Source: Caldifarciminota bacterium
GTDB lineage: Bacteria; Hydrothermota; Tepidihabitantia; B3-TA06
Reading direction: 5' to 3'
Length of the DNA: 51,251 nt
NCBI GenBank assembly: GCA_023128825.1
Contig: JAGMDF010000035.1
Span: 1-51,251 of the forward strand
Part shown: piece after piece, positions 1 through 8,757 of the stretch
How positions within the stretch are numbered: the stretch's first letter is position 1
How the letters are laid out: every line of letters starts with the position of its first letter
The notes under the pieces: generated by a model
Told to the model about the DNA's origin: nothing
Databases searched by the model: none
The model's input: the letters and a program-made list of their open reading frames with translations, nothing else
Made by a program: the position numbers and the translations under genes

Positions 1-1439
1 ATCTTATCGTGCGCCCGTGCCGAAAGCCCGAAGCGCTCCATTGCGGTCTTCAACAGGTGCTCGGAGTCCGGCCCTATCTCGCAGAACTGCCTTGTGTCCT
101 TTGCACCCATCTGTCCGTTGCAGTAAATCGGGTGCTTGCGTTTGAGCATCCCGAACCGCTCAAGCTGAATCTCGCGCGCCGCCACCACCCTCTTTCTTAC
201 ATCCTCGGAGCGCTCACCAGACTCTCTTCGCCTTATCTCCTCAAACCTCAGCTTCGGCACCTCGATGTGGATGTCGATGCGATCCAGTAAGGGTCCTGAA
301 ATCCTTGATCTATATCTTTGAATCTGCTGTGGGGTGCAGCGGCAGATGTTGACCGGGTCTGTGAGGTTCCCGCACGGGCATGGGTTCATTGCCGCGACCA
401 GGGTGAAGCGCGCCGGATAGGGGATGGAGATCTTTGCGCGGGAGATGACTACCCTGCCGTCTTCCAGGGGCTGGCGCAGAACCTCCAAAACGTTGCGCCG
501 GAACTCCGGGAACTCGTCAAGGAACAGGATCCCGTTATGTGCAAGGCTCACCTCGCCCGGTCTTGGAATCTGCCCGCCGCCTATGAGGCCGGCGTCGGAG
601 ATCGTGTGATGGGGTGATCTATAAGGTCGGGTGGCGACTAACGCTTTACCTGTGTCCAGCAGACCGGCCACCGAATGGATGCGGGTGGTCTCAAGAGCCT
701 CCTCAAGCGATAGGGGCGGCAGGATTGTCGGCAGCCTCTTGGCCAGCATGGTCTTGCCGGTTCCAGGCGGGCCGACCAAAAGGATGTTGTGTCCGCCTGC
801 CGCGGCTACCTCTAAGGCTCGCTTGGCGTGCTCCTGCCCTTTGACCTCGGCAAGATCCACCGACCAGACCATCTCCTCCCGGAACAGCTCGGCAACGTCA
901 ACCTTTGTGGGTTCAATTCTTTCTTCTCCGTTAAGGAATCGCACCACCTCGATAAGTGAGTTTGCCGGGTAGCAGAATCCCTCACCGCGTATAGCCGCCT
1001 CGGACGCGTTGGCCTTGGGAAGGATCAGGCCTTCGAAGCCTTCAAGCTCCTGCACCAGCGCGGCAATCGATAAAGCACCGCGCACCGGCCTGATAGCCCC
1101 GTCAAGGGATAACTCGCCGACAATCAGGTGCTTATTCAAAGCCTCAACAGGTATCACACCCCGACACGCAAGGATGCCTAAAGCGATAGGCAGGTCGTAG
1201 GCCGCGCCCTCCTTCCTGATGTCCGCGGGTGCAAGGTTCACGGTAATCCTTGCCGAAGGCAGTGGGAAACCTGAGTTCTTTACCGCTGCAAGGACCCGGT
1301 CCTTTGACTCCTTTACCGCGCCTTCAGGCAGACCAACGGTGGTGAACGCAGGCAGCCCGCTTCTTGCAGTATCTACCTCAACCTCGACCTTGTAAGCGTC
1401 AATGCCTAAAAGGCCAGCTGACGTTACCTTGGAGAGCAT
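1..1439 (-). CDS. comM: YifB/ComM family Mg-chelatase-like AAA+ ATPase (3' end cut by window edge)
   Basis: Reading the minus strand from the ATG at 1439 gives one open frame of about 479 codons that runs off the left edge. Family members are about 500-510 residues, so nearly all of it is present. The N-terminal ChlI-type domain starts [16 protein letters not shown]. The Walker A motif GPPGTGKT lies near residue 223, Walker B (ILFLDEF) follows, and NPCPCGN with a cysteine pair, as usual in YifB, comes later. ComM is a helicase that promotes branch migration during natural transformation in Vibrio and Haemophilus; the role here is inferred. The start has only a weak GGTAGG upstream. The promoter at 1459-1486 overlaps the end of the upstream kinase gene, so this gene probably has its own transcript. 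Confidence 0.93.
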   Translation of the reverse strand, partial: MLSKVTSAGLLGIDAYKVEVEVDTARSGLPAFTTVGLPEGAVKESKDRVLAAVKNSGFPLPSARITVNLAPADIRKEGAAYDLPIALGILACRGVIPVEALNKHLIVGELSLDGAIRPVRGALSIAALVQELEGFEGLILPKANASEAAIRGEGFCYPANSLIEVVRFLNGEERIEPTKVDVAELFREEMVWSVDLAEVKGQEHAKRALEVAAAGGHNILLVGPPGTGKTMLAKRLPTILPPLSLEEALETTRIHSVAGLLDTGKALVATRPYRSPHHTISDAGLIGGGQIPRPGEVSLAHNGILFLDEFPEFRRNVLEVLRQPLEDGRVVISRAKISIPYPARFTLVAAMNPCPCGNLTDPVNICRCTPQQIQRYRSRISGPLLDRIDIHIEVPKLRFEEIRRRESGERSEDVRKRVVAAREIQLERFGMLKRKHPIYCNGQMGAKDTRQFCEIGPDSEHLLKTAMERFGLSARAHDK

Positions 1440-1458
1440 ATCCTACCCATCAGAGAAT

Positions 1459-1486
1459 AATATACACATTTATGTCCCTTTTTCAA
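1459..1486 (-). promoter_or_regulatory. Promoter for yifB/comM
   Basis: On the minus strand, TTGAAA, a 16-base spacer and TATATT lie 19 bases upstream of the ATG at 1439. The -35 box overlaps the stop codon of the neighbouring kinase gene. Confidence 0.5.
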
Positions 1487-2007
1487 GTGGACTGCGGAAC
1501 TCTGGTTCGGAACTCATGAACCAGCCTTTTTATCTGCCGTGGGGTGTTGCAGATAAATATCTTTTTCCCGTCGCAGCCCTCATCCAGTATCTTCATAATC
1601 GTTGGTCGGATCTTTCGGGGGTAGTTCCATATCCATTTGATGAATTCGAAATCTATCTTCTCGCGACAGCCGGGAATGGAATCAACTCGTTGCCGTGAGA
1701 ACTGCCGCATCAAACCTCTCCACAAACAGAGGTATCTGGAGTAATTGAGAAAAATTACCGTATCGGCAACTTTTAACCTTTTTTCCAGAGTACTTCCGTA
1801 GTTGCCGTCCATGATCCATTCCTCTCCTTTGATGAGCTCTCCTACCTTCCTCTCCCACTCTTGCTTAGGAGTCTCCACCCAGCCCGGGTTCCAGTAGAAG
1901 GCATCGAGATTAATCACCGGCAGCTTCAGGATATTACCAAGGGTGCGGGCCAACTTCGATTTACCTGAGCCGCCTGAGCCGATGATCAGGATTTTTCGCA
2001 TACTCAT
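1483..2007 (-). CDS. P-loop kinase of the adenylate-kinase/DNA-topology-modulation (FlaR-like) type
   Basis: The 174-residue protein begins with a short beta strand and a Walker A motif, GSGGSGKS, at residues 10-17. This is followed by the NLDAFYWNPGW segment and a WIMDGNYGSTL motif that are characteristic of proteins annotated as topology modulation protein/FlaR-like kinases. These are small nucleotide-kinase-fold enzymes whose substrate is not established. The ATG at 2007 overlaps the stop codon of yraN by four bases (ATGA), so the two genes are translationally coupled; a second ATG two codons later is also possible. There is no evidence for a role in DNA topology here; the name is historical. 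Confidence 0.82.
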   Translation of the reverse strand: MSMRKILIIGSGGSGKSKLARTLGNILKLPVINLDAFYWNPGWVETPKQEWERKVGELIKGEEWIMDGNYGSTLEKRLKVADTVIFLNYSRYLCLWRGLMRQFSRQRVDSIPGCREKIDFEFIKWIWNYPRKIRPTIMKILDEGCDGKKIFICNTPRQIKRLVHEFRTRVPQST

Positions 2008-2363
2008 TGGAAGGCGTCGCGGAGGTGCTCTATTTCATGCTCGTTGTCTTTCTTGATGATTACTGCTACCACATCGAACCGGCAGGGCGGAGGTTCAAGT
2101 AAGTAGTTCTTTGCAAGCCAGATTTCAGCCGCTTTTCTTAGATGGTCTTGTTTCTTGAAATTGACCGCTTCTTCAGGCCGTACGAAGTCGCTTGAGGTGC
2201 GTGTTTTAACCTCTACAAAGACAACCTCTGCCCCATCCTGCGCCACGATATCCAGCTCCCCCCATCGTGTGTGGAAGTTGCGGGCTAGGATGCGGTAGCC
2301 TTGCTTCGTAAGGAAGCGTTCGACTGCCTCCTCACCTTTACGGCCAAGTGATTGTCGGTTCAT
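2004..2363 (-). CDS. yraN: YraN/UPF0102 family endonuclease-like protein
   Basis: The 119-residue product matches the YraN family over its full length. It has GRKGEEAVERFL at the N terminus, then RNFHTRWGELDIVA and VFVEVKTRTS, which supply the E-x-D and E-V-K residues of a PD-(D/E)XK nuclease fold. The family is widespread; biochemical function is uncertain. No Shine-Dalgarno sequence precedes the ATG. A -10 box ends seven bases before it, so the mRNA is probably leaderless. The stop codon overlaps the start of the kinase gene at 2007. Confidence 0.92.
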   Translation of the reverse strand: MNRQSLGRKGEEAVERFLTKQGYRILARNFHTRWGELDIVAQDGAEVVFVEVKTRTSSDFVRPEEAVNFKKQDHLRKAAEIWLAKNYLLEPPPCRFDVVAVIIKKDNEHEIEHLRDAFQ

Positions 2364-2370
2364 TAAATCA

Positions 2371-2398
2371 AGTCTACACGAAACCGAGAAAAGGTCAA
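2371..2398 (-). promoter_or_regulatory. Promoter for yraN, apparently leaderless
   Basis: Minus strand: TTGACC (2393-2398), 16-base spacer, TAGACT (2371-2376), then seven bases to the ATG at 2363. Normal spacing from the -10 box to the transcription start would put the first mRNA base at or next to the start codon. Confidence 0.65.
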
Positions 2399-2412
2399 CT
2401 GACTTTACTTTT

Positions 2413-3063
2413 TTATTTTTCGATTATGGTGTAGCCTATGCCGGCGTGAAGGCTCCAAACATCCTTGCCAAAGGTTAAGAACATAGGGTTTGCCCCCAGG
2501 GTAAGGTGGAGTCTCTGGGTAGGATGCCAGGTGAGGAATACCGAGGATGGCGTGCCTGCTACCAGCTGGAAACCGGTGGTGAGAACCTCTCTATCCTTTG
2601 TCTTGGAATCGATTCCTACAAGCAGGGTCATTACAGGTGTCATGGGGATGTCTAACTCCACCCGAGCCGAAAAGGAGGGTTCCTCAAGTAACTCGTACTG
2701 GAAGCCTATACCTGCCAAGGGGAAGATTTCAAGGTCTGCCGGTTCCATGAAAGGGATGATGTCAATTTCCATATCACGTCGCCAATCCACTGCTCCCATC
2801 CCTCCCTGTGTCACTACGCCGCCCAGATGCCCTGTCCAGGCAAATCGATCTGTTTTGGCTATCTGGCCGGATATATCTATGTATCCGCCTGCGGCTACCT
2901 CACGGGTGGTCTCAAAGAAGTGAAAGATGTATCCGTATCCTACCGGTCCCGCGCTCACGGTCAGGGATTTGGACGGTACCACCTCAGCTTTATGGTAAAC
3001 GGGTGCTACGCAGGAGATCATAATCACGAATAGGGGAAACACGATCGGACTTCTCCATTTCAT
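2413..3063 (-). CDS. Predicted outer-membrane lipoprotein, beta-strand rich (tandem paralogue A)
   Basis: The 216-residue protein begins with a lipoprotein signal peptide whose lipobox cysteine is at residue 18 (IMISC). The rest is rich in alternating hydrophobic/polar stretches and glycines (SAGPVGYGYIFHFFETT, TLGANPMFLTFGKDVW, HAGIGYTII), as in small beta-barrel or lipocalin-like envelope proteins. I do not recognise a named family. It lies 10 bases after the next gene upstream (3074-3706), which has the same design and a similar ending (GVGYGI versus GIGYTI), so the pair looks like a tandem duplication. An AAGGGG precedes the ATG. Confidence 0.75.
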   Translation of the reverse strand: MKWRSPIVFPLFVIMISCVAPVYHKAEVVPSKSLTVSAGPVGYGYIFHFFETTREVAAGGYIDISGQIAKTDRFAWTGHLGGVVTQGGMGAVDWRRDMEIDIIPFMEPADLEIFPLAGIGFQYELLEEPSFSARVELDIPMTPVMTLLVGIDSKTKDREVLTTGFQLVAGTPSSVFLTWHPTQRLHLTLGANPMFLTFGKDVWSLHAGIGYTIIEK

Positions 3064-3073
3064 TATTGCCCCC

Positions 3074-3706
3074 TTACTCCAAAATCCCGTAGCCCACCCC
3101 CAAGGTGAAGAAGGTAGGATGAGAGGAGAAGAAAGAACTTACTTCTGCACCTGCAAATATAGTCCACTGGGGAGAGAGGTGGATTCCGACGAAAGCATCC
3201 AAACCACCGACATTCAAATCCTCAGGTCCTCTGCGTAAATGAACGCGGGTACCTAGGGTGAGTTTTTCTTCCTCTCTTCCTATCCCCAAAAGGATGGCAG
3301 GTGATAACGTCGGCTCTATAAGGTAGCCTGAGAATTCGGTTCGCAATGCCGGAGTTACCGGACCTTCCACGGGTACCACCAGCTGAACGCCCAACGCTCC
3401 ATCAATGAATGGCTCAGAGTATATATAGAACTCGGTTCCTAACCCGGCGCCGAAGCGGGCACTAAGCGACACGTTCTCAAGAACTCCGTAACGCACCTCG
3501 AAATCGGCCCGGCCGCCAGCGAATGGATAGTAAACATCCTCATCGTAGTAAGAGGAAGAGGGAACACCATATGTCATACCGGCAAGGCCTACGTCGAAAT
3601 GCAAGCCTGGCTCTATCTTCGCCGTGCCGTAGAATGGGAAGACGCATCCCAGGAACCCCATCCCCATAACCAATAGGATTAAGGCAAACGCTCTCTTCCT
3701 TCTCAT
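3074..3706 (-). CDS. Predicted outer-membrane lipoprotein, beta-strand rich (tandem paralogue B)
   Basis: I placed the start at the ATG at 3706 because a perfect AAGGAGG sits eight bases upstream and the protein then begins MRRKRAFALI, a lipoprotein signal with its lipobox cysteine at residue 21 (GFLGC). An upstream extension in the same frame would add 44 unlikely residues and run through the promoter. The 210-residue product has about ten short amphipathic strands with repeated GxG and aromatic residues, consistent with a small barrel. It shares layout with the downstream gene. Function unknown. It is transcribed divergently from the inositol gene at 3920. Confidence 0.75.
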   Translation of the reverse strand: MRRKRAFALILLVMGMGFLGCVFPFYGTAKIEPGLHFDVGLAGMTYGVPSSSYYDEDVYYPFAGGRADFEVRYGVLENVSLSARFGAGLGTEFYIYSEPFIDGALGVQLVVPVEGPVTPALRTEFSGYLIEPTLSPAILLGIGREEEKLTLGTRVHLRRGPEDLNVGGLDAFVGIHLSPQWTIFAGAEVSSFFSSHPTFFTLGVGYGILE

Positions 3707-3729
3707 TTTATCCTCCTTGTTCACCAAAA

Positions 3730-3756
3730 AGTATACCCCTGATTTTGATTTGTCAA
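3730..3756 (-). promoter_or_regulatory. Promoter for the tandem lipoprotein genes
   Basis: Minus strand TTGACA (3751-3756), 15-base spacer, TATACT (3730-3735), leader with AAGGAGG before the ATG at 3706. Confidence 0.65.
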
Positions 3757-3796
3757 TAGGGGGCGGAGCAAATGCATAAGAAGGTAGCTTTCGTCC

Positions 3797-3824
3797 TTGA
3801 CATTCTCCCTCAGTGGCATAGAAT
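3797..3824 (+). promoter_or_regulatory. Promoter for the inositol-phosphate gene at 3920
   Basis: TTGACA (3797-3802), 16-base spacer, TAGAAT (3819-3824). It is divergent from the lipoprotein promoter at 3730-3756. The predicted leader is about 60 bases to the small frame at 3891. Confidence 0.6.
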
Positions 3825-3890
3825 GCTTTAGATAGCATCAGGCAGATTCCCTTCTTATAGAGATCTCAATATCAACGCAAGGAGGCTGCG

Positions 3891-3938
3891 ATGGGTAAGA
3901 TTCCCTTTGTGATCACGAGATGTGGGTTGTGGAGGTGA
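3891..3938 (+). CDS. Possible 15-codon leader ORF before the cytidylyltransferase/CDP-alcohol transferase gene
   Basis: ATG at 3891 is preceded by the only strong Shine-Dalgarno in the leader (AAGGAGG, 3880-3886). It encodes MGKIPFVITRCGLWR and ends with TGA at 3936-3938. That TGA overlaps an in-frame GTG (3935) of the main gene as GTGA, the same junction used between other genes here. It could serve to load ribosomes onto the main frame by re-initiation. No regulatory residues stand out. A sequencing frameshift is an alternative. Confidence 0.35.
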   Translation: MGKIPFVITRCGLWR

Positions 3939-5302
3939 TAGAAAGCGGCAAGAACAGGGGTAGCCAGCACAATCCTACGGCCAGGAAGGTAGTTATCCTC
4001 GCTGCCGGAAGGGGAAGTCGGCTACGAGAGGGAAAGAATGAGTTGAAACCGATGCGCAGGGTACTGGGGTTGCCGCTACTGGAACGCGTAGTGCTGTCGT
4101 GCAAGGCGGCAGGGCTCTCCGACTTCATCGTGGTAACCGGCTACAAACCCAAGCCGATGCGGTCCTTTCTGGCACGGCTGGCGAGAAAGAGATCAGTGGA
4201 TATCGATGTGGTGGAGAATCCGGACTGGGAAAAGGGGAACGGAACCTCGGTGCTTGCATGTAACGGGAAACTCACCGAGTCTTTCGTTCTCGTGATGGGC
4301 GACCATCTTTTTGAGCCGGGGCTGCTTGCAGGACTCTTGCGTGTGGGGTCGGAGGACGATTCCTGCTTTCTGGCGATAGACAGGCGGACCAAGCGGGTCT
4401 TCGACCTTGGGGATGCGACCAAGGTTGCCACTCGATCGGGATGCATAACCGAAATAGGAAAGGACCTGGAGAGCTATAACGGAATAGATACGGGCGTCTT
4501 TCTTCTCACCCCAGCGATATTTCAGGCGTTGGCCAAGGCTCAAGCCAAGGGTAGGTATGAACTCTCCGACGGGATCGCCGAGCTGGCCGCCCAGGGGCGT
4601 ATAAAGGCGTATGATATCGGGGAGTGCTTTTGGCTCGACGTTGATACACCGCGGAGTCTGAGGGAGGCGAAACGTCACCTTGCCAGGCAAGTTGACAAAC
4701 CAAGTGAGGACGGCTTCATCGCCCGCTACCTCAACCGCCCTCTTTCAATCCGCCTCTCGTGGTTACTCGCTCACACCCCGGTTACCCCCAACACCATTAC
4801 CGTCGTCTCCTTCGTCATCGCCCTCCTGGGAGCCTGGCTCTTTACGCGCCAGGGTTATCTTCCGGTGTTATTTGCCGGGGTCTTGATCCAGGTCTCCTCG
4901 ATAATCGACGGCTGCGACGGCGAGATCGCTCGACTTAAAGAACTGGGCAGCCGCTTCGGGGCTTTTTTTGATACGATCCTCGACCGGTATGCCGATCTTG
5001 CCATTGCAGCAGGCGTCAGCTACGGATTCTGGCTTACTCATCCCGAGATTTGGGTATGGTTGGCCGGGATCGGCGCACTATCCGGCTTTCTATTGGCAAG
5101 CTATTCTAAGAAGGAGTACCAGCTTCGGTTCCAGAAACCGCCTCCCCTCTCGTTTCTGCCAAGGCTTGCCAAGAGGGACCTCCGGCTCTTCGTCATCTTC
5201 CTCGGGGCCGTTGTTGGTCAGCCCTTCTTTGCGATGCTGGGTGTAGGGTTAATCTCACATCTGGCGGTGTTTTGGATTCTCGTTCGTGGCAGGAGAAACT
5301 GA
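3920..5302 (+). CDS. Bifunctional inositol-1-phosphate cytidylyltransferase / CDP-inositol:inositol-1-phosphate transferase (IPCT-DIPPS type)
   Basis: The protein has two domains. Residues about 22-260 form a sugar-nucleotidyltransferase domain with the signature LAAGRGSRL (28-35) and K-P at 43-44, and an MGDH metal site. Residues about 265-460 form a membrane CDP-alcohol phosphotransferase with the full motif D-G-x2-D-G-x2-A-R-x8-G-x3-D-x3-D starting at D330. This order matches the fused IPCT/DIPPS enzymes of Archaeoglobus and Thermotoga-like organisms. Those enzymes make CDP-inositol and join it to inositol-1-phosphate, giving phosphorylated di-myo-inositol phosphate. The next gene makes inositol-1-phosphate. 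The substrate of the second half could instead be a lipid alcohol. Start is uncertain: ATG 3920 has a poor Shine-Dalgarno, and GTG 3935 overlaps the stop of a small upstream frame. Confidence 0.88.
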   Translation: MWVVEVIESGKNRGSQHNPTARKVVILAAGRGSRLREGKNELKPMRRVLGLPLLERVVLSCKAAGLSDFIVVTGYKPKPMRSFLARLARKRSVDIDVVENPDWEKGNGTSVLACNGKLTESFVLVMGDHLFEPGLLAGLLRVGSEDDSCFLAIDRRTKRVFDLGDATKVATRSGCITEIGKDLESYNGIDTGVFLLTPAIFQALAKAQAKGRYELSDGIAELAAQGRIKAYDIGECFWLDVDTPRSLREAKRHLARQVDKPSEDGFIARYLNRPLSIRLSWLLAHTPVTPNTITVVSFVIALLGAWLFTRQGYLPVLFAGVLIQVSSIIDGCDGEIARLKELGSRFGAFFDTILDRYADLAIAAGVSYGFWLTHPEIWVWLAGIGALSGFLLASYSKKEYQLRFQKPPPLSFLPRLAKRDLRLFVIFLGAVVGQPFFAMLGVGLISHLAVFWILVRGRRN

Positions 5303-5362
5303 TGGTTCGGGCTTGGATGCGAATAGCCGGTCAGCGGCTTCCTCTTTTGAGCACTCCTGCCC

Positions 5363-5390
5363 TTGACATAGGCGCGCTAATTTATAAACT
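5363..5390 (+). promoter_or_regulatory. Promoter for inositol-1-phosphate synthase
   Basis: TTGACA (5363-5368), 16-base spacer, TAAACT (5385-5390). The leader of about 30 bases contains AAAGGAG before the ATG at 5424. Confidence 0.65.
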
Positions 5391-5423
5391 TACATTCTCT
5401 AGTCATAATTGAAAGGAGTGGCA

Positions 5424-6518
5424 ATGAGTAAGATTCGGGTTGCGATCATCGGGGTGGGCAACTGTGCGAGTTCACTGGTGCAGGGGGTTCATTACTACCG
5501 CAACGCGAAGGAAGGTGAGATAATCCCGGGCCTCATGCACGTGAACCTGGGGGGCTACCATGTTTCGGACATTGAATTTTCACTTGCTATAGACATAGAC
5601 AAGCGCAAGGTCGGCAAGGATTTATCGCAGGCGATATATACCTATCCGAACAATACCCAGGTGTTTGTCCAGGTTCCCAAGTCGGGTGTCAGGGTGGTGA
5701 GAGGTATGGTCCACGATGGTCTGGGGAAGTATCTTTCACAGATTATCACCAAGGCGCCTGGCAACACTGCGGACATCCCCCGACTCTTAAAAGAGACCAG
5801 GACCGATGTGGTGGTCAACTTCCTTCCCGTAGGATCAGAGGAGGCGACCAAGTGGTATGTTGAGCAGGTACTTGATGCAGGCTGTGCATTCGTTAACGGA
5901 ATCCCTGTTTTTATCGCCTCGGGCGGTTACTGGCCCCGCCGGTTCAGCTCCAAGGGTCTGCCCGTTCTTGGCGACGACATAAAGTCCCAGGTGGGCGCCA
6001 CCATCGTTCACCGTGTCCTTACCACCCTGTTTCACGAGCGAGGGGTAAAACTTTTACGTACCAGCCAGCTCAACGTGGGCGGCAACACCGACTTTTTGAA
6101 CATGCTCGAGCGGGAGAGGCTGGAGTCCAAAAAGATCTCAAAGACCCGTGCGGTGACCTCGATGCTGCCCTACGACATTGGGGCTGAGAACGTCCACGTG
6201 GGACCTTCCGACTACGTTCCCTGGCTCAAAGACAGAAAGTGGTGTCACATACGCATGGAAGGCCAGACCTTTGGTGACGTGCCCTTAAATCTAGAACTCA
6301 AGCTGGAGGTTTGGGACTCACCCAACTCTGCCGGGGTGATGATAGACGCCATCCGGTGCGCCAAGCTGGCTTTAAATCACGGCCTAAAGGGTGCTATCAC
6401 CGCTCCGTCAAGCTACTTCTTCAAGTCGCCGCCTATCCAGTACCCGGACTACGTGGCCCGCCACAAGACCGAGGCCTATATTCGCAGATACTCTCGCAAG
6501 CCTGGAAAGAAAGGATAG
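5424..6518 (+). CDS. ino1: Myo-inositol-1-phosphate synthase
   Basis: The 364-residue protein is a short, archaeal/bacterial-type MIPS that converts glucose-6-phosphate to L-myo-inositol-1-phosphate using NAD. The Rossmann motif is [11 protein letters not shown] near residues 8-18. Other family signatures are [13 protein letters not shown], the [12 protein letters not shown] segment and the [19 protein letters not shown] helix. The start at 5424 is supported by AAAGGAG six bases upstream; an upstream TTG in frame is rejected. It follows the fused cytidylyltransferase gene by 121 bases and has its own promoter. Together the two genes supply inositol-1-phosphate and use it; no phosphatase for a final step is seen nearby. 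Confidence 0.95.
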   Translation: MSKIRVAIIGVGNCASSLVQGVHYYRNAKEGEIIPGLMHVNLGGYHVSDIEFSLAIDIDKRKVGKDLSQAIYTYPNNTQVFVQVPKSGVRVVRGMVHDGLGKYLSQIITKAPGNTADIPRLLKETRTDVVVNFLPVGSEEATKWYVEQVLDAGCAFVNGIPVFIASGGYWPRRFSSKGLPVLGDDIKSQVGATIVHRVLTTLFHERGVKLLRTSQLNVGGNTDFLNMLERERLESKKISKTRAVTSMLPYDIGAENVHVGPSDYVPWLKDRKWCHIRMEGQTFGDVPLNLELKLEVWDSPNSAGVMIDAIRCAKLALNHGLKGAITAPSSYFFKSPPIQYPDYVARHKTEAYIRRYSRKPGKKG

Positions 6519-6543
6519 TGCCACGCTCTTTATCGCATCAACC

Positions 6544-6571
6544 TTGACGTGAACGCAATGAGGTTTATAAT
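6544..6571 (+). promoter_or_regulatory. Promoter for tmk-ctp
   Basis: TTGACG (6544-6549), 16-base spacer, perfect TATAAT (6566-6571). The leader of about 27 bases contains GGAGGG before the ATG at 6605. Confidence 0.7.
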
Positions 6572-6604
6572 AGGTGCACTCACCGGTCTGGAGGGATCGA
6601 TATT

Positions 6605-7240
6605 ATGAAGAGGGGTGTGTTCATAGTATTTGAAGGAATTGAGGGTTCAGGCAAGTCCACTCAGGCCGAGCTTCTGGCCGAGGCTTTGCGTCGGAACAAT
6701 ATAAAGGTGGATCTTACCCGTGAGCCCGGTGGGACCCAGGCAGGGGAGCGCATACGCGACGTGCTTTTGGATTCCTCACTTGAGGATATGCACCCGCGGA
6801 CCGAGCTTTTGCTTTACCTTGCGGCGCGCGCTGAACACGTTGCAAAGCGCATACGCCGCAAGCTGTTCGCAGATAAGGCGGTTGTGATCTCGGACCGCTT
6901 TACCCTCTCCACCCTTGTCTATCAGGCGGGCGGACGAGAGCTTGATTCAAAGACCGTCTCCAGGCTCTGCAAGTTTGCTTCAGGCGGTCTTGAGCCTGAT
7001 CTGACGGTTCTGGTCGATCTGGATGTGGATGGAGCCTTTGCACGACTTAACCGGCCCTACGATCGTCTGGAGCAGGCCGGCAAGGAGTTTCACGAGAAGG
7101 TGCGCGAGGCTTACCTTTACTTTGCACGCCGCGCACCGAAAAGGATCCGCGTCTTTGACGGCGCAAAGGAGAAGATGATGCTTCATGAAGAGATTAAACA
7201 GGTTGTCTTAGACCTTTTGAGAATTAAGGGGATATTATGA
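6605..7240 (+). CDS. tmk: Thymidylate kinase
   Basis: The 211-residue protein carries every thymidylate kinase mark: P-loop EGIEGSGKST near residues 9-18, DLTREPGGTQAGERIRD (the DR/E-P-G motif), and VISDRFTLSTLVYQ (the DRY/DRF motif). It phosphorylates dTMP to dTDP in the cytosol for DNA synthesis. It ends in TGA overlapping the ATG of the protease gene by four bases (ATGA), so the two are co-translated from the promoter at 6544-6571. Confidence 0.96.
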   Translation: MKRGVFIVFEGIEGSGKSTQAELLAEALRRNNIKVDLTREPGGTQAGERIRDVLLDSSLEDMHPRTELLLYLAARAEHVAKRIRRKLFADKAVVISDRFTLSTLVYQAGGRELDSKTVSRLCKFASGGLEPDLTVLVDLDVDGAFARLNRPYDRLEQAGKEFHEKVREAYLYFARRAPKRIRVFDGAKEKMMLHEEIKQVVLDLLRIKGIL

Positions 7241-8757
7241 ACAAACGTAAACTTACACTGGGCCTGCTTGCTATCTCACTGCTTATGGCTACATGGGTGG
7301 GTTCCCGTCTGTGGGCTGGCAAGACAAACATCTACACCTCGCTTGAGACCTTCCAGCGGGTGCTCCAGATAACCCGCGACACCTATGTGCGCGAGGTTGA
7401 TTTGGATTCAATGGTCCGCGACGCTATGAACGGGATGCTGCGTGAGCTTGATCCCTACAGCATGTATATGAGTCCCAAGGATTTCGAGAGCCTGAATATT
7501 TCGATGCAGGGCGAGTTCGGGGGGTTGGGCATCACCATAGCTATCGCCGACGACTGGCTCACGGTCATCTCGCCCCTGGAGGGTACACCTGCTGCGGCTG
7601 CAGGCCTGCAGGCAGGCGACAGAATAGTCGAAATAGAAGGCGAATCAACCGAGGGGATAACCGCCGACGAGGCGGTTTCCAAGCTTCGAGGTAAGCCAGG
7701 TACGGATGTTACGATATCGATTTGGAGAAACGGTTGGGACGAACCGATGGAGCTTACTATCACCCGTGCAATCATCAAGCTCAACGCTGTGAACTACGTT
7801 ACCAAACTAACCCCTGAAATCGGTTACATTAAGTTTTCCAAGTTCAGCCGGACCGCTCGCGAGGAAGTAGAGGAAGCCATTGACTCCCTATTCCAACAGG
7901 AGGGGGTTAAAAAGCTTATCCTTGACATCCGTGGCAACTCGGGTGGCTATCTGGGTGAAGGGGTTGATGTTACGGATCTATTCCTTAAACGAGATCGCGA
8001 GATAGTGCAGACCAGAGGCCGAATCCCACAGAGTTTCCGCGCCTACCGCGCACACGAGGATCCCTTGTTTGGCGATTATCCTTTGGTTGTCCTTGCCGAC
8101 CGGGGATCGGCATCCGCTGCCGAGATACTCGCCGGAGCCTTGCAGGATTGGGAACGTGCCTTGATAGTAGGCGACACAACGTTCGGCAAAGGCTCGGTGC
8201 AGACGCTTTATCCGCTTGCCGACTCAGGACGCCTTAAGCTTACCACCGCCCACTGGTACACGCCTTCTGGCCGCTGCATAGATAGACACCGTGCCAAGAT
8301 CGAGGGCAAGGAGAACGAAACCCCTACGCTTCATACACTTGGTAAACGTAAGCGCCTTCTTTACGCGGGTGGAGCCATTGCCCCGGATATCTACGTTGAG
8401 ACTGAAAAGTTGAGCGAGCTTGCGCGCAGATTCTGGATTAAGCGAACCTTCTTTGCGTATGCGGTTGATTATCTTTCCGCCAATCCTGAGATTGCCCCTG
8501 ACTTCTCTGTAACCGACGAGATGCTTGCGGGTCTGGTTCGTGAAGCCAGAAAGCGTGAGGTTGAGTTCACCGATGCCGAGTTCGAAGAGACAAAAAAGCA
8601 GCTTCGCTATTACTTGCGTTTGGAGATCGCTAGACAGAAATGGGGCGAGGAGGGTCGTTATCAGGCCATACTTGCGGAAGATCCGGTGCTTAAGAAGGCG
8701 CTGGAGCTGCTTTCAGAAACGGAGAGTACCGCAGAGCTCCTCGGTTACGCTCAATAG
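7237..8757 (+). CDS. ctpA: C-terminal processing peptidase (S41 family), membrane anchored
   Basis: The 506-residue protein has an N-terminal signal anchor (residues about 7-25), a PDZ domain (about 90-175, LQAGDRIVEIEGE) and an S41 protease core. The catalytic serine is S293 in DRGSASAAE, and the general-base lysine is K318 in FGKGSVQTL, 25 residues later as in the family. The C-terminal 150 residues are charged and helical. Such proteases act in the periplasm, trimming or degrading envelope proteins recognised by their C termini. The start overlaps the tmk stop, making a two-gene operon. Confidence 0.93.
   Translation: MNKRKLTLGLLAISLLMATWVGSRLWAGKTNIYTSLETFQRVLQITRDTYVREVDLDSMVRDAMNGMLRELDPYSMYMSPKDFESLNISMQGEFGGLGITIAIADDWLTVISPLEGTPAAAAGLQAGDRIVEIEGESTEGITADEAVSKLRGKPGTDVTISIWRNGWDEPMELTITRAIIKLNAVNYVTKLTPEIGYIKFSKFSRTAREEVEEAIDSLFQQEGVKKLILDIRGNSGGYLGEGVDVTDLFLKRDREIVQTRGRIPQSFRAYRAHEDPLFGDYPLVVLADRGSASAAEILAGALQDWERALIVGDTTFGKGSVQTLYPLADSGRLKLTTAHWYTPSGRCIDRHRAKIEGKENETPTLHTLGKRKRLLYAGGAIAPDIYVETEKLSELARRFWIKRTFFAYAVDYLSANPEIAPDFSVTDEMLAGLVREARKREVEFTDAEFEETKKQLRYYLRLEIARQKWGEEGRYQAILAEDPVLKKALELLSETESTAELLGYAQ

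Noticed and set aside
9-1698. A string of plus-strand frames of 60-113 codons near the left edge
   Set aside because: They are all antisense to the long minus-strand YifB/ComM frame and the kinase gene, and none carries a recognisable motif.
3707-3838. A 44-codon upstream extension of the lipoprotein ending at 3074
   Set aside because: AAGGAGG sits right before the ATG at 3706 and the extension contains the promoter.
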